From positions 22,941 to 86,940 of the forward strand of contig CAYXHZ010000008.1 of NCBI GenBank assembly GCA_964465065.1: a stretch of DNA of 64,000 nucleotides. The letters are read 5' to 3'. The position numbers and the translations under genes were made by a program. This DNA comes from CAYMND01 sp964465065 (GTDB lineage: Bacteria; Acidobacteriota; Aminicenantia; UBA2199). The notes under the pieces were generated by a model that was given only the letters and a program-made list of their open reading frames with translations, had not been told where the DNA came from and did no database searches. Position 1 is the first letter of the stretch. Every line of letters starts with the position of its first letter. Positions 51,006 through 59,157 of this stretch are shown here, piece after piece.

Positions 51006-51612
51006 ATCCGGGCGGATCAGCCTGGGGGCGCTGGCCTTCGACCTGGCCGAACCGCTTAGGTCGCAGGATCTGGAGGCCTTCCTGCGCCTCGAGGCTCAGG
51101 ACCTGGCCGCAGCGGCCGCCAGTCCGGGCTTCGCCTACAGCCGCAGCCTTTACCGTCTCTTCCAGGTCGATCCCACCCGGCATCGGCCTTCCAGCGAGGC
51201 CCTTCTGCGCAGACTAGCCCAGGGACTTCCGTTCCCGCGCGTAACGGCCGTCGTCGATCTGGTGAACCGCCTGTCTCTCCGGCACATGGTCCCCTACGGC
51301 CTGTACGACCGGGACAAACTGCAGGCGCCGCTGACGGTCCGCCAGGGACTGGACGGCGACGGCTATGAAGGAATCCGCAAAGGCTGGCTGCCTTTGGCCG
51401 GTAAAATCGTGCTGGCCGATCCGGCCGGTCCCTTCGGCAACCCCAGCGGCGATTCGTTGCGCGGTTCGGTGGATGGGACATCGCGGCGGATGTTGGCCGT
51501 CGTGTTTTTTCATCCCCGGGATCCGCGCATCGGGGAAATCATGGCCGACAGCCGGGATTTCATCAGCAGCCTGTGCGGCTGCCAGACAGAGACGGCTACG
51601 ATCTGCGGCTGA
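50983..51612 (+). CDS. B3/B4 tRNA-binding-domain protein
   Basis: A 209-residue protein consisting of the B3/B4 domain found in phenylalanyl-tRNA synthetase beta chains but here free-standing. The core is PRVTAVVDLVNRLSLRHMVPYGLYDRDKL with SVDGTSRRMLAVVFFHP. Free B3/B4 proteins are thought to edit misacylated tRNAs or bind amino-acid-like ligands, but most are untested. It overlaps the CCA-adding-like gene by 23 nt, suggesting co-translation and a shared tRNA theme. Confidence 0.75.
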   Translation: MLPILNPESGRISLGALAFDLAEPLRSQDLEAFLRLEAQDLAAAAASPGFAYSRSLYRLFQVDPTRHRPSSEALLRRLAQGLPFPRVTAVVDLVNRLSLRHMVPYGLYDRDKLQAPLTVRQGLDGDGYEGIRKGWLPLAGKIVLADPAGPFGNPSGDSLRGSVDGTSRRMLAVVFFHPRDPRIGEIMADSRDFISSLCGCQTETATICG

Positions 51613-51626
51613 AAAAACAACCCGCT

Positions 51627-51947
51627 CTACTGCGGATCGATCAGGTTCTGCCACTCCTGCAGGACGGTTTTGAGGGTCTGCAGCGGCAGGTCCAGGGGGG
51701 GATCGGGGCTGAATTCAGGCTGGATGCGGGCCCGTTGCGCGGTCAGGCTGAGGCTGTGGGCGTTGCCGATGAACTGACGCCGTTTTTTTCGTCCGTCCAG
51801 GATCTCGTCGATGGCCTGCAACAGTGTGCGGCACAGTTCCGTGCTGCCCTGAACGTCGGCTTCGAGGTAGCGGCCGAGCAGCTGGTTCGGGGCGGGTGTT
51901 TGGGCGCGCAGATCACCGTTCGCGTCTCGTTCGAGCCGGTATTCCAT
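51627..51947 (-). CDS. small protein overlapping the EndoU gene, candidate immunity protein
   Basis: A 106-residue soluble protein without signal peptide. Its start overlaps the end of the EndoU-type nuclease gene by 35 nt in another frame. GGAGG lies 8 nt before ATG 51947. The N-terminus MEYRLERDANGDLRAQ and overall layout recall UPF0231 (YacL-like) proteins, but the match is loose. Position, size and overlap are typical of an immunity or antitoxin partner of a toxin nuclease; that role is inference. Downstream lies only the convergent B3/B4 gene. Confidence 0.65.
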   Translation of the reverse strand: MEYRLERDANGDLRAQTPAPNQLLGRYLEADVQGSTELCRTLLQAIDEILDGRKKRRQFIGNAHSLSLTAQRARIQPEFSPDPPLDLPLQTLKTVLQEWQNLIDPQ

Positions 51948-52449
51948 GTTGGGTTCCTCCTGTGTTGTCGGGGCGGTACACCGGGTAGGCAGTGTTGATC
52001 CGGCCGTCGGCCAGCGTGTAGCCTTCGATGGTGAAGCCATGGCCCGACGGTCCCCGGAAACGGCCGTCGCCGCTCCGGCCGTTCCGGTAGGCGTGCAGGA
52101 TGGCCTTGACGATGGTCAGCCGGTCCAGGCTGTCGGGGAAGAAACTCGAGGTCTTGATCTTGCGCCGGCTCGAGATCCACACCCGGGCGACGTAAATTCC
52201 GGCGGAATTGGCCGGCGACAGAATGCTGACGACGCCTCGCCCTGGCGGGTCCACTCCGTTGGGCCGGGCGTGAAAACCCACCGCTTGGCCCCGTCTGTTG
52301 ATCGTTCCCAAGAAAATGTGTTCCAGGTTGATTCGGGGCCGGGTGGACGACCAGACGGTCGCCGGTGCCGCTTCCGTTTGCGGAAGGACAGGCAGAGAGA
52401 TCGTCAGCAGGCAGACGATCAGCAGGAAAGCGAAAAGTTTGTCGGCCAT
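51913..52449 (-). CDS. secreted EndoU-type ribonuclease, probable toxin
   Basis: A 178-residue protein: Sec signal peptide (MADKLFAFLLIVCLLTISLP), then a bacterial EndoU domain. The family's catalytic residues are visible: His44 in NLEHIFLGTINRRG, His60 in AVGFHARP, a Lys at 97 or 99 in RKIKTSSFFPD, and the Thr-x-Tyr pair T153/Y155 in INTAYPVY. EndoU domains cleave RNA and are common warheads of polymorphic and contact-dependent toxins; here the domain stands alone behind an export signal. It abuts the DMT transporter gene and overlaps the small downstream gene by 35 nt. Confidence 0.82.
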   Translation of the reverse strand: MADKLFAFLLIVCLLTISLPVLPQTEAAPATVWSSTRPRINLEHIFLGTINRRGQAVGFHARPNGVDPPGRGVVSILSPANSAGIYVARVWISSRRKIKTSSFFPDSLDRLTIVKAILHAYRNGRSGDGRFRGPSGHGFTIEGYTLADGRINTAYPVYRPDNTGGTQHGIPARTRRER

Positions 52450-53403
52450 TCAATCCACCGGGTTGCCGGCCAGGTCTTCGAGCGGCTGTTCTTTTCTGCG
52501 ACCGGGCAGGGTGGCCAGCAGGATGCCGCCCAGCATGATCGTGCCGCCGATAAAGAAGAAGGTGGTGATGCCGATGCCGAAAAACAGGTAGGAAAAGATG
52601 GCGGTCAAGGGAGGATTGAGGTAGACGAACAGGGAAACCGTCGAGGTCTGCCAGTGGCGGATGGCGATGTTCCACAGCCCGAAAGCCAGCAGGGTGCAGG
52701 CCAGCGACAGAAAGGCCCAGGCCGCGATTTCGCGCTGGTTCAGGGTGCAGATAAGGGAAAGAAACGGCCGGTCGATGAAGAAAAACAGCGGCAGAGAGCC
52801 GATGGTCAGACTGAGCAGGTTGTAGGCTATGGGCGAGTGGTTGCGCAAGGCCGGTTTGGTGATGACGGTGTAGCTGGCCCAGGTCAGCGGGGCGGCCAGA
52901 ACCAGTAGGGCGTAGGGCAGCTTGTCCAGCGAGATCCAGGCCCCGCTGTCGGCGCCGACCCGGCCGAGCAGGACCACCACGCTCAGACCGGCGAAGCTGA
53001 CGACGGTGCCGATCAGGCGGCGCCGGGTCATGGTTTCCCCCAGAAAACGCACCGCCAGCAGCAGGGTGATCAGGGGGTTGAGGGCGATCAGCAGCGAGGC
53101 GGCGTTGGGCTGTACGTAATGCATGCCCGAATTGAGCAGCAGGTTGTAGACGATGACCGACAACAGTCCGGTAAGGCTGACCCGCAACGGGTGATCGCGC
53201 AGAATGGCCCGGGCCTGGCGACGGTAAAAGAGCAGCAGGAGCAGGCCGCTGATGATGCCGACGGGGATGAACCGCAGCTTGACCAGGTCGACGGCGTTCA
53301 TGGCGCCCAGCAGCACCTTGATGGCGATGAAGGAGTTGGACCAGATGACGAAGGTCAACAGCAGCAGAAAAAAAATCAGCAGGTTTCGTTTTTGTGGGCT
53401 CAT
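52450..53403 (-). CDS. EamA/DMT-family transporter
   Basis: A 317-residue ten-helix permease with two EamA repeats (TFVIWSNSFIAIKVLLG ... YVQPNAASLLIALNPLITLLLAVRFLGE, and LAAPLTWASYTVITKPALR ... VSLFVYLNPPLTAIFSYLFFG). Substrate unknown. Its stop is immediately followed by the EndoU start on the same strand, so the three genes DMT-EndoU-partner are probably one transcript. The tail is hydrophilic (GRRKEQPLEDLAGN). It differs in sequence from the DMT gene at 15.8 kb. Confidence 0.88.
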   Translation of the reverse strand: MSPQKRNLLIFFLLLLTFVIWSNSFIAIKVLLGAMNAVDLVKLRFIPVGIISGLLLLLFYRRQARAILRDHPLRVSLTGLLSVIVYNLLLNSGMHYVQPNAASLLIALNPLITLLLAVRFLGETMTRRRLIGTVVSFAGLSVVVLLGRVGADSGAWISLDKLPYALLVLAAPLTWASYTVITKPALRNHSPIAYNLLSLTIGSLPLFFFIDRPFLSLICTLNQREIAAWAFLSLACTLLAFGLWNIAIRHWQTSTVSLFVYLNPPLTAIFSYLFFGIGITTFFFIGGTIMLGGILLATLPGRRKEQPLEDLAGNPVD

Positions 53404-53476
53404 GGTTTACGGTGCACAATATGCCAGTTCTCGAGAAATCTGGCAAGAGCCTGGACGGACTCAAGCTAAAAAATGA

Positions 53477-53505
53477 TTGGCAGGAAAACAAAGAGGCTTT
53501 ATATT
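53477..53505 (+). promoter_or_regulatory. promoter of the bacteriohemerythrin gene
   Basis: TTGGCA (53477-53482), 17 bp, TATATT (53500-53505). Confidence 0.6.
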
Positions 53506-53547
53506 ATAGAGTATGCAAATGGCGTGCAAGCGGCTGCGAGGTGACCG

Positions 53548-53943
53548 ATGAGCCAGGGCTTTGTCGTCTGGGACGAGCGCTACGAGCTGGGGCATAAATT
53601 GATCGACCGCCAGCACCAGCAGATCATCGAGATGTTCAACGACTTGTACGAGGCCCGTCATTATGGCCGGGAGCAGCAGGTGGTCGACGAGGTCGTCGAG
53701 AGCATGGCCCGCTACGTCCGGGATCATTTCAGTTCCGAGGAAGCCCTGATGGCCAAGGTCGCTTACCCGGATCTGGAAGCCCATCGCCGCGAGCACGAGT
53801 TTTTCATCGGCGAAGCGCAGCGGCTGAGCTTCAAGCGGGGCGACAGCGACAGCGAAGCCGACCATCTGATGGTGTTTCTGAAAAACTGGCTGCTGGAGCA
53901 TATCGCCAAGACCGACTGTCAGCTCAAGCCGTACCTGGGGTAA
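53548..53943 (+). CDS. bacteriohemerythrin
   Basis: A 131-residue four-helix di-iron oxygen-binding protein. All ligands are present: His23, His60, Glu64 (HFSSEE), His79 and His83 (HRREH), His118 and Asp123 (HIAKTD). The start motif WDERYELGHKLIDRQHQ is typical. It may store or deliver oxygen, or protect Fe-S and other oxygen-sensitive enzymes, in a low-oxygen lifestyle. It stands alone with its own promoter. Confidence 0.93.
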   Translation: MSQGFVVWDERYELGHKLIDRQHQQIIEMFNDLYEARHYGREQQVVDEVVESMARYVRDHFSSEEALMAKVAYPDLEAHRREHEFFIGEAQRLSFKRGDSDSEADHLMVFLKNWLLEHIAKTDCQLKPYLG

Positions 53944-53969
53944 GAGACTCTGCCAACATCGGATCCCGA

Positions 53970-54010
53970 TTGACAACTTTTGCGGGCTGTGCTAAGTGTG
54001 AACGTACACA
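53970..54010 (+). promoter_or_regulatory. promoter with LacI-like operator of the GH2 gene
   Basis: TTGACA (53970-53975), 17 bp, weak TAAGTG (53993-53998). TGTGAACGTACACA (53997-54010) is symmetrical at 12 of 14 positions around a central CG and overlaps the end of the -10, the same geometry as the perfect palindrome of the GH127 gene. The two sites share 11 of 14 positions. Confidence 0.5.
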
Positions 54011-54027
54011 TCACCGCAGGAGGCGTC

Positions 54028-55854
54028 ATGGTCCGCCTTGGATTTACATCGTTGTCTGGTATTGTGCTCATCGCCTTCACGGCATTCGGCTTTGCCGGCG
54101 AGTCGAATTGGCAGCCGGTCGGCGGGCGTATCGCCACACCCTGGGCCAAAGACATGGATTCCGACCGCGTTCTCCCCGAGTACCCCCGCCCCCAGCTGCA
54201 GCGCCGGGAATGGCAAAACCTCAACGGTTTGTGGCGCTACGCCATCAGCCCGGAGCTGTCGGCTCCGCCGGAGAACTGGGACGGAGACATCCTGGTGCCT
54301 TTCGCCGTCGAATCCTCCCTGTCCGGTGTCGGCAAGAGCGTCGGCCCCGACAAGAAGCTGTGGTACCAGACCAGTTTTTCGCTGCCTAAAACCTGGGTCG
54401 GCCGGCGTGTCATCCTGCATTTCGACGCCGTGGACTGGCAGACCAGGGTCTACCTCAACGGCCGGTTTCTGGGCGAACATTGCGGCGCCTACGATTCCTT
54501 CTCGTTCGACATCACCCCCGATCTGGTTCAGGGTGGCACCCAGGAGCTGCTGGTTTCGGTCTGGGACCCGGCCGACGGCGGTTACCAGCCCCGCGGCAAG
54601 CAGGTGGACAAGCCGCGCGGCATCTGGTACACCTCGGTAAGCGGCATCTGGGGCAGCGTCTGGCTCGAACCGGTGGCCGCCACCCATGTCCGCTCCCTGC
54701 GCATCGAACCCGATGTGGACCGTTCACGTCTGAGCGTTTACGCCGATGTGGTCCGGGCCGAGCCCGACGACCGCCTGGAGCTCACCCTGCTGGACGGAGG
54801 CAAGCAACTGGACCGCCTGACGGGAGCGGTCGGTTCTCCGTTGACGCTGTCGCTCAGAAAACCGCTGCTCTGGTCCCCCGACAGCCCGCACCTTTATGAT
54901 CTGCAGTTACGGATCAAACGTCGGGGCAAAGTGGTCGACGAGCTGGAATCCTACGCCGCCCTGCGCAAAATTTCCCTGGGCCGCGATCGGAACGGGATCC
55001 AGCGTATCCTGCTCAACAACCGCTTCCTGTTTCAGCTGGGCCTGCTCGATCAGGGCTGGTGGCCCGACGGCCTGTACACTGCCCCCAGCGACCAGGCCCT
55101 GCAATACGATATCCAGCAGACCAAGGCCATGGGCTACAACATGATCCGCAAACACGTCAAGGTCGAGCCGCAGCGCTGGTACTACCACTGCGACCGCCTG
55201 GGCGTTCTGGTCTGGCAGGACATGCCCAGCGGCGACGCCTACGCCCCGTCGGGTGACGGTAACGAGATCGTGCGCAGCGCCCAGTCGGCGCACCAGTACC
55301 GAAGCGAGTGGCAGGCGGTCATCGACGGTTTGCGCAACCACCCCTGCATCGTCATGTGGGTGCCCTTCAACGAGGGCTGGGGACAGTTTCGCACCATCGA
55401 AACCCTCAACTGGACCGCCCATTACGATCCGAGCCGCCTGGTCGACGGCCCCAGCGGATGGAGCGACTTCTATGGGGCCGGGCATGTCCAGGACCGGCAC
55501 GAATACCCCGGACCGGCCATTCCCGTCGACAAACGGGACGGCCGGGCACTGGTCCTTGGCGAGTTCGGCGGCCTGGGTTACCCGGTGGAAGGCCACACCT
55601 GGCAGGAGAAAGCCAACTGGGGCTACCGCAACATCAGCGCTCAGCCGGAATACCAGGCGGCCTACGAAAAGCTGATCGACCAGTTGCCGGAGCTGATTCG
55701 CCGGGGTCTGTCGGCTGCCGTATACACCCAGACCACGGACGTGGAGACGGAGGTCAACGGGCTGATGAGTTACGACCGGCGGGTCAGCAAGATGGACCCC
55801 GCCCGGCTGCAGAAACTGCATCGCGCCCTGTACCGGATCGAAGTCGATTTTTGA
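54028..55854 (+). CDS. secreted glycoside hydrolase family 2 protein
   Basis: A 608-residue GH2 enzyme with a signal peptide (about residues 1-21). The sugar-binding (jelly-roll) domain has the start EYPRPQLQRREWQNLNGLWRY; an Ig-like domain follows; the TIM barrel carries acid/base Glu449 in WVPFNEGWGQF and nucleophile Glu512 in VLGEFGGLGYP. The family includes beta-galactosidase, beta-glucuronidase and beta-mannosidase; the residues around the active site do not decide which. ATG 54028 follows AGGAGG by 4 nt. A LacI-like operator shared with GH127 suggests sugar induction. Confidence 0.9.
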   Translation: MVRLGFTSLSGIVLIAFTAFGFAGESNWQPVGGRIATPWAKDMDSDRVLPEYPRPQLQRREWQNLNGLWRYAISPELSAPPENWDGDILVPFAVESSLSGVGKSVGPDKKLWYQTSFSLPKTWVGRRVILHFDAVDWQTRVYLNGRFLGEHCGAYDSFSFDITPDLVQGGTQELLVSVWDPADGGYQPRGKQVDKPRGIWYTSVSGIWGSVWLEPVAATHVRSLRIEPDVDRSRLSVYADVVRAEPDDRLELTLLDGGKQLDRLTGAVGSPLTLSLRKPLLWSPDSPHLYDLQLRIKRRGKVVDELESYAALRKISLGRDRNGIQRILLNNRFLFQLGLLDQGWWPDGLYTAPSDQALQYDIQQTKAMGYNMIRKHVKVEPQRWYYHCDRLGVLVWQDMPSGDAYAPSGDGNEIVRSAQSAHQYRSEWQAVIDGLRNHPCIVMWVPFNEGWGQFRTIETLNWTAHYDPSRLVDGPSGWSDFYGAGHVQDRHEYPGPAIPVDKRDGRALVLGEFGGLGYPVEGHTWQEKANWGYRNISAQPEYQAAYEKLIDQLPELIRRGLSAAVYTQTTDVETEVNGLMSYDRRVSKMDPARLQKLHRALYRIEVDF

Positions 55855-56061
55855 TAGTTGTCGTTCGGCGTCTGTCCCGGCTGTCCGGAAATCAGACAGC
55901 AGGCTGTCTGGCATACGATTCCTATTTTTTGCGAAAAATATCGTCATGAAATGCTTTTGGGGTAGAAACGATTTTGGCAGAATTCATGCTCTTCCTTGTC
56001 ACAGCAGCTACCGGGGATTGGTAAAATCCGCCAAACGGTACGCTGAAAATGGAGGAGTCAG
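55855..56061. other. 207-nt intergenic region
   Basis: A/T-richer spacer between GH2 and the CARDB-like gene. GGAGG before 56062 is the ribosome site. No convincing terminator hairpin with T-run was seen after GH2. Confidence 0.35.
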
Positions 56062-56535
56062 ATGAAAAAGATCGTGATTGCATTGGTCGTGGCGGCTCTC
56101 AGTCTGCCCTGTGTCCTGAACGCCCAGAAACAGGGGCCGGATACGCCGGACAAGGTGAAGATCAAACCCGACATCGTCATTCACAGCCTGTCGGCGGTCA
56201 AGATCGCCGACAATCCCGACGGCAGCGATAAGGTGAAGATCACGGTGACGCTCAAGAATGCCTGTACAGTCAACAGTTGTGTCGGACCGTTCAAGGTTCT
56301 GCTGGAATGGACTCAGGACCCGACGGCCGGTTTCCATTATCTGGCCGAGGGCGGAGTGGCCAAGCTCTGTTACAGCAAACTGCTGGCCGTGCAGAAGATG
56401 GTCACCTTGACCTTCGAGGATACCGTGCCGGCGCAGCAGTTCCGGAAATACCGCCTGACGGCCGATCACCTCAACCAGGTCGACGAGAGGGACGAAGGCA
56501 ACAATATCGGCAGTACCGGCTACATCAACCGCTGA
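56062..56535 (+). CDS. secreted CARDB-like protein
   Basis: A 157-residue exported protein. The signal peptide is MKKIVIALVVAALSLPCVLNA. A single Ig-like domain has the CARDB pattern: KPDIVIHSLSAVKI, VKITVTLKNACTV, and the ending DHLNQVDERDEGNN that resembles the calcium/adhesion repeat of CARDB domains. Two Cys (NACTVNSCVG) could form a disulfide. Probably a small binding or adhesion protein of the periplasm or surface; function unknown. Confidence 0.72.
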   Translation: MKKIVIALVVAALSLPCVLNAQKQGPDTPDKVKIKPDIVIHSLSAVKIADNPDGSDKVKITVTLKNACTVNSCVGPFKVLLEWTQDPTAGFHYLAEGGVAKLCYSKLLAVQKMVTLTFEDTVPAQQFRKYRLTADHLNQVDERDEGNNIGSTGYINR

Positions 56536-56604
56536 AGCCGAGCCATACCGGTCCCGGCGGGCTTGAGGCTTGAACGGCCCGCCGGGATCACTTACAATCA
56601 AGGC

Positions 56605-57123
56605 ATGAACTTCCGAGCGGGACGGCGCCCTCAGGGTCGGCTGAAAAAAAATGTTCTGTGGGCCGGGTTGACGGTTCTGACCGTTTCCCTGCAGCTGTGC
56701 TGGGCTTGCCTGCCGACCCGGTCCCGCACCCTCGGTATCCAGGATTATCCGCAGCTGATGCGCGCCAAGGTGGTCGAACTGGCCCGCGCCTTGCGCGGCC
56801 GACCCTACCGTTCCGGGGGGGACGAGATCGACGGCTGGGACTGCAGCGGCTTCGTCCGCTACGTCTTTCACGCCTTCGGGTATCAGGTGCCGCGTCAGGC
56901 CAGGGCCTACGCCCGGCTCAAACCGAATGTGCCTCTGCGTTTCCTGCAGCCGGCCGATGTCCTGGTCTTCAGGCTGAAAGGTTCCTGGCACCTGGGCATC
57001 TACAGCGGGGACAACCGCTTCGTGCACGCTCCGAGCCGTGGACAACGGGTGCGCGAGGAAACCATCAATTCCTACTGGAAAGACGAACTGGTTCGAGTGG
57101 TGCGGATCATCGCCGACCGTTGA
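56605..57123 (+). CDS. NlpC/P60-family peptidoglycan hydrolase
   Basis: A 172-residue protein with an N-terminal membrane or signal segment (about residues 16-36). The NlpC/P60 papain-like domain has catalytic Cys80 in GWDCSGFVRYVF, His129 in SWHLGIYSG and a third polar residue at or near His141 in FVHAPSRG. It would cut stem-peptide bonds in peptidoglycan or a similar amide. ATG 56605 gives the best signal peptide, but no strong ribosome site is visible. Confidence 0.83.
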   Translation: MNFRAGRRPQGRLKKNVLWAGLTVLTVSLQLCWACLPTRSRTLGIQDYPQLMRAKVVELARALRGRPYRSGGDEIDGWDCSGFVRYVFHAFGYQVPRQARAYARLKPNVPLRFLQPADVLVFRLKGSWHLGIYSGDNRFVHAPSRGQRVREETINSYWKDELVRVVRIIADR

Positions 57124-57173
57124 AACAGTCCGGATTCATTCCCGGTTCACGGGTCAGACAGGTAAAATAATAC

Positions 57174-57206
57174 GACGGGGCCGAATTTGACCATCCGGAC
57201 CCCGTC
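57174..57206. terminator. GC-rich hairpin between convergent genes
   Basis: GACGGGGCCG (57174-57183) pairs with CGG-A-CCCCGTC (57196-57206), a 10-bp stem with one bulge and a 12-nt loop. No long U-run follows on plus; on the minus side TATTATTTT follows shortly. A bidirectional terminator for the NlpC and asparaginase genes is plausible but not certain. Confidence 0.45.
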
Positions 57207-57351
57207 TATGCAAAAACTTTTAGGAAGGCCAATGCAGCTGAACAATCAAAGAAAATACTCGAAAGCGCGACCGTTTCCGGCTGCAGGGTCCGCGTACACA
57301 TGTACAGTATTATCTGTGAAAAGTTTTGTCAAGTAGAAAAATGAATCAGAC

Positions 57352-58347
57352 TCAACGCAAGGTCACTTCTCCGGCCAGGGAGGTTTCGAAATTGTGGCGG
57401 ATGTCGCTGGCGTTCTGGTGGTGACCGAGCAGAAACATCAGTTTGGTGATGGTCGCCTCGTGGGTCATGTCTCCCGAGTTCAGGATGCTGCGGGAATTGA
57501 GCAGAGCACCGCCCTCGTAGAGCTGGGGCGCCAGATGCCCGCCCGGCGTCTCGCTGCCCAGAAAGACCAGTTTGCCCTCCTCGATCCAGTTGTCGACCTG
57601 CCGGATCACCGAATCGTCCTTGCAGGGGATGTTGCCGGCGCCGTAGCCGATCAACAGGATGGCCCGGGCGTCCTGGGGGGCGATCAGACTCTGGCCGCGG
57701 CAGCCGGGAAAGAGCTGGAAAACCGCCAGCCGGTTGTCGAACTGGGTGAAGATGTGAAACATGCCGCTGCGGTTGAGCAGGTTGTGTTCGTATATTTCGA
57801 CGTCGATGCCGACCTTGGCCAGCAGGGGGTAATTGGGGGAGCTGAAGGCATCGAAGTGACTGATGTGGGTCTTGGTGGACCGGTTGCCGCGCATCAGCTT
57901 GTCGTCGAAGAATACGGCCACTTCGCGGATGGACGATGTGGCCAGTTCGACGGCGTTGATCAGGTTGGCCCGGGCGTCGGTGCGGATGTCGCTGAGAGGC
58001 TTCTGGGCACCGGTCAGAATGACCGGAATCGGCAGGTTGCTGAGCATGTAGGACAGGGCCGAAGCGGTGTAGGCCATGGTGTCGGTGCCATGGGTGATGA
58101 CCACGCCGTCGACGGAGTTGATGGACTCGCCGATCAGGGCGGCGATCTGTTGCCAGTGGCTGATACTGATATCGGAGCTGTCGCAGAGAAAAGGGATCTT
58201 GACGGTGATGTCGGCGATATCGGAAAGCGGGGGGATGATCTGGTGGATGCTCTCGTACAGGCTGTCCGGTTTGAGAATGCCGCAGTCATTGTCGCGGATC
58301 ATGCCGATGGTGCCGCCGCTGTGGATCAGTAGCACTCTTTTTTTCAT
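57352..58347 (-). CDS. L-asparaginase (type I-like, cytoplasmic)
   Basis: A 331-residue amidohydrolase producing aspartate and ammonia. The first catalytic Thr is Thr13 in LIHSGGTIGM; the second motif is GVVITHGTDTMAYTASALSYML with Thr and Asp; the Lys lies in LTGAQKPLSDIRTDA. No signal peptide, so AnsA-like. It ends the minus-strand run; its start overlaps the ferritin-like gene by 4 nt. Confidence 0.92.
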   Translation of the reverse strand: MKKRVLLIHSGGTIGMIRDNDCGILKPDSLYESIHQIIPPLSDIADITVKIPFLCDSSDISISHWQQIAALIGESINSVDGVVITHGTDTMAYTASALSYMLSNLPIPVILTGAQKPLSDIRTDARANLINAVELATSSIREVAVFFDDKLMRGNRSTKTHISHFDAFSSPNYPLLAKVGIDVEIYEHNLLNRSGMFHIFTQFDNRLAVFQLFPGCRGQSLIAPQDARAILLIGYGAGNIPCKDDSVIRQVDNWIEEGKLVFLGSETPGGHLAPQLYEGGALLNSRSILNSGDMTHEATITKLMFLLGHHQNASDIRHNFETSLAGEVTLR

Positions 58348-58838
58348 GGCTGGGGCTCCTTGTGCCCTGGACTGTCGATTTCGGCGATGAGCCGGGCGAT
58401 GGCGGCGACGTGGTCCTTGTCGTATTGGTTGAGCTGCAAAAGAAGATTTCTGAGCTCTTCATCGCGGATGCGGAGGTAGCTGCTGAAGTGTCTGCCCTCC
58501 AGAGTCTTTTCGAAGTCCAGCACCTCTCCCAGCAGTTCACGGAAGGGCGGGCGGGGCGGATCGGCGCTGATCCGTTTGTCCAGGTCGGTCAGAATCTGCT
58601 GGGTGTTCAGGACGTCCTGCCCGAGTTCGTCCTGGATCTCGAAATCGCTTTCGGCCTGGGACTGATATTCCTTGACCGTGTTGATCAGGTTCATGTGGCC
58701 GAGTTCGTCCTGGCTCAGACGCTCGAACAGGTTGGACACCCGGGGAGAAAGGAAGGTCATGGGCCTCAGCCGATGGTACAGCTTGGCGCTCTTTTCCTCC
58801 AGAGCGGCCAGCTGACGAAGGAAGACGGCGACGTCCAT
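58344..58838 (-). CDS. ferritin-like four-helix protein
   Basis: A 164-residue all-helical protein. The E/H pattern resembles rubrerythrin-type di-iron proteins: ALEEKSAKLYHRL, LSQDELGHMNLI, DFEKTLEGRHFSSYL and QYDKDHVAAIARL. Not every ligand is canonical, so metal binding is likely but not proven. ATG 58838 starts 11 nt after the PC4-like stop; the frame runs further upstream without a ribosome site. Overlaps asparaginase by 4 nt. Confidence 0.65.
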   Translation of the reverse strand: MDVAVFLRQLAALEEKSAKLYHRLRPMTFLSPRVSNLFERLSQDELGHMNLINTVKEYQSQAESDFEIQDELGQDVLNTQQILTDLDKRISADPPRPPFRELLGEVLDFEKTLEGRHFSSYLRIRDEELRNLLLQLNQYDKDHVAAIARLIAEIDSPGHKEPQP

Positions 58839-58849
58839 GATGTCATCGC

Positions 58850-59155
58850 TCAGCCTTGGGTGCTGGCGTGGGCGGACTTGAACAGCTCCACCAGGGCGAT
58901 GAAATCGTTGAATTTCTCGAATCCGAAGTGGATGCCTTTCTTGGTGGGTTTCCATTCCCCGGATTGCTCCTGGTACCAGGTGCGGATATCGAAATATTGC
59001 TTGCCGCGGTAATCCTGTACGGCGAAAATGAGGCTCTGGGTGGCCGACAACTCCAAAAATCCGATCGAAAAACTGGTGTCGTTGTCTTCGATGAAATCGG
59101 GCTTTTCCAGCTTCAGGTTTTTTTGCAGGGTGGCGGTGAGTTCTTTGAAATCCAT
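58850..59155 (-). CDS. PC4/YdbC-like single-stranded nucleic-acid-binding protein
   Basis: A 101-residue protein. The segment VQDYRGKQYFDIRTWYQ followed by WKPTKKGIHFGFEKFNDFIALVELF matches the PC4 (p15 coactivator) fold found in bacterial YdbC-like proteins, which dimerise and bind single-stranded DNA or RNA. The N-terminal 40 residues are an extension. Starts 2 nt after the CPHC mini-protein gene. Its role in this operon is unknown. Confidence 0.72.
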   Translation of the reverse strand: MDFKELTATLQKNLKLEKPDFIEDNDTSFSIGFLELSATQSLIFAVQDYRGKQYFDIRTWYQEQSGEWKPTKKGIHFGFEKFNDFIALVELFKSAHASTQG

Positions 59156-59157
59156 GG

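Noticed and set aside
53997..54010. Treating the GH2 operator as proven
   Set aside because: The palindrome is imperfect (12 of 14) and the -10 is weak, so it is kept only as a candidate supported by similarity to the GH127 site.
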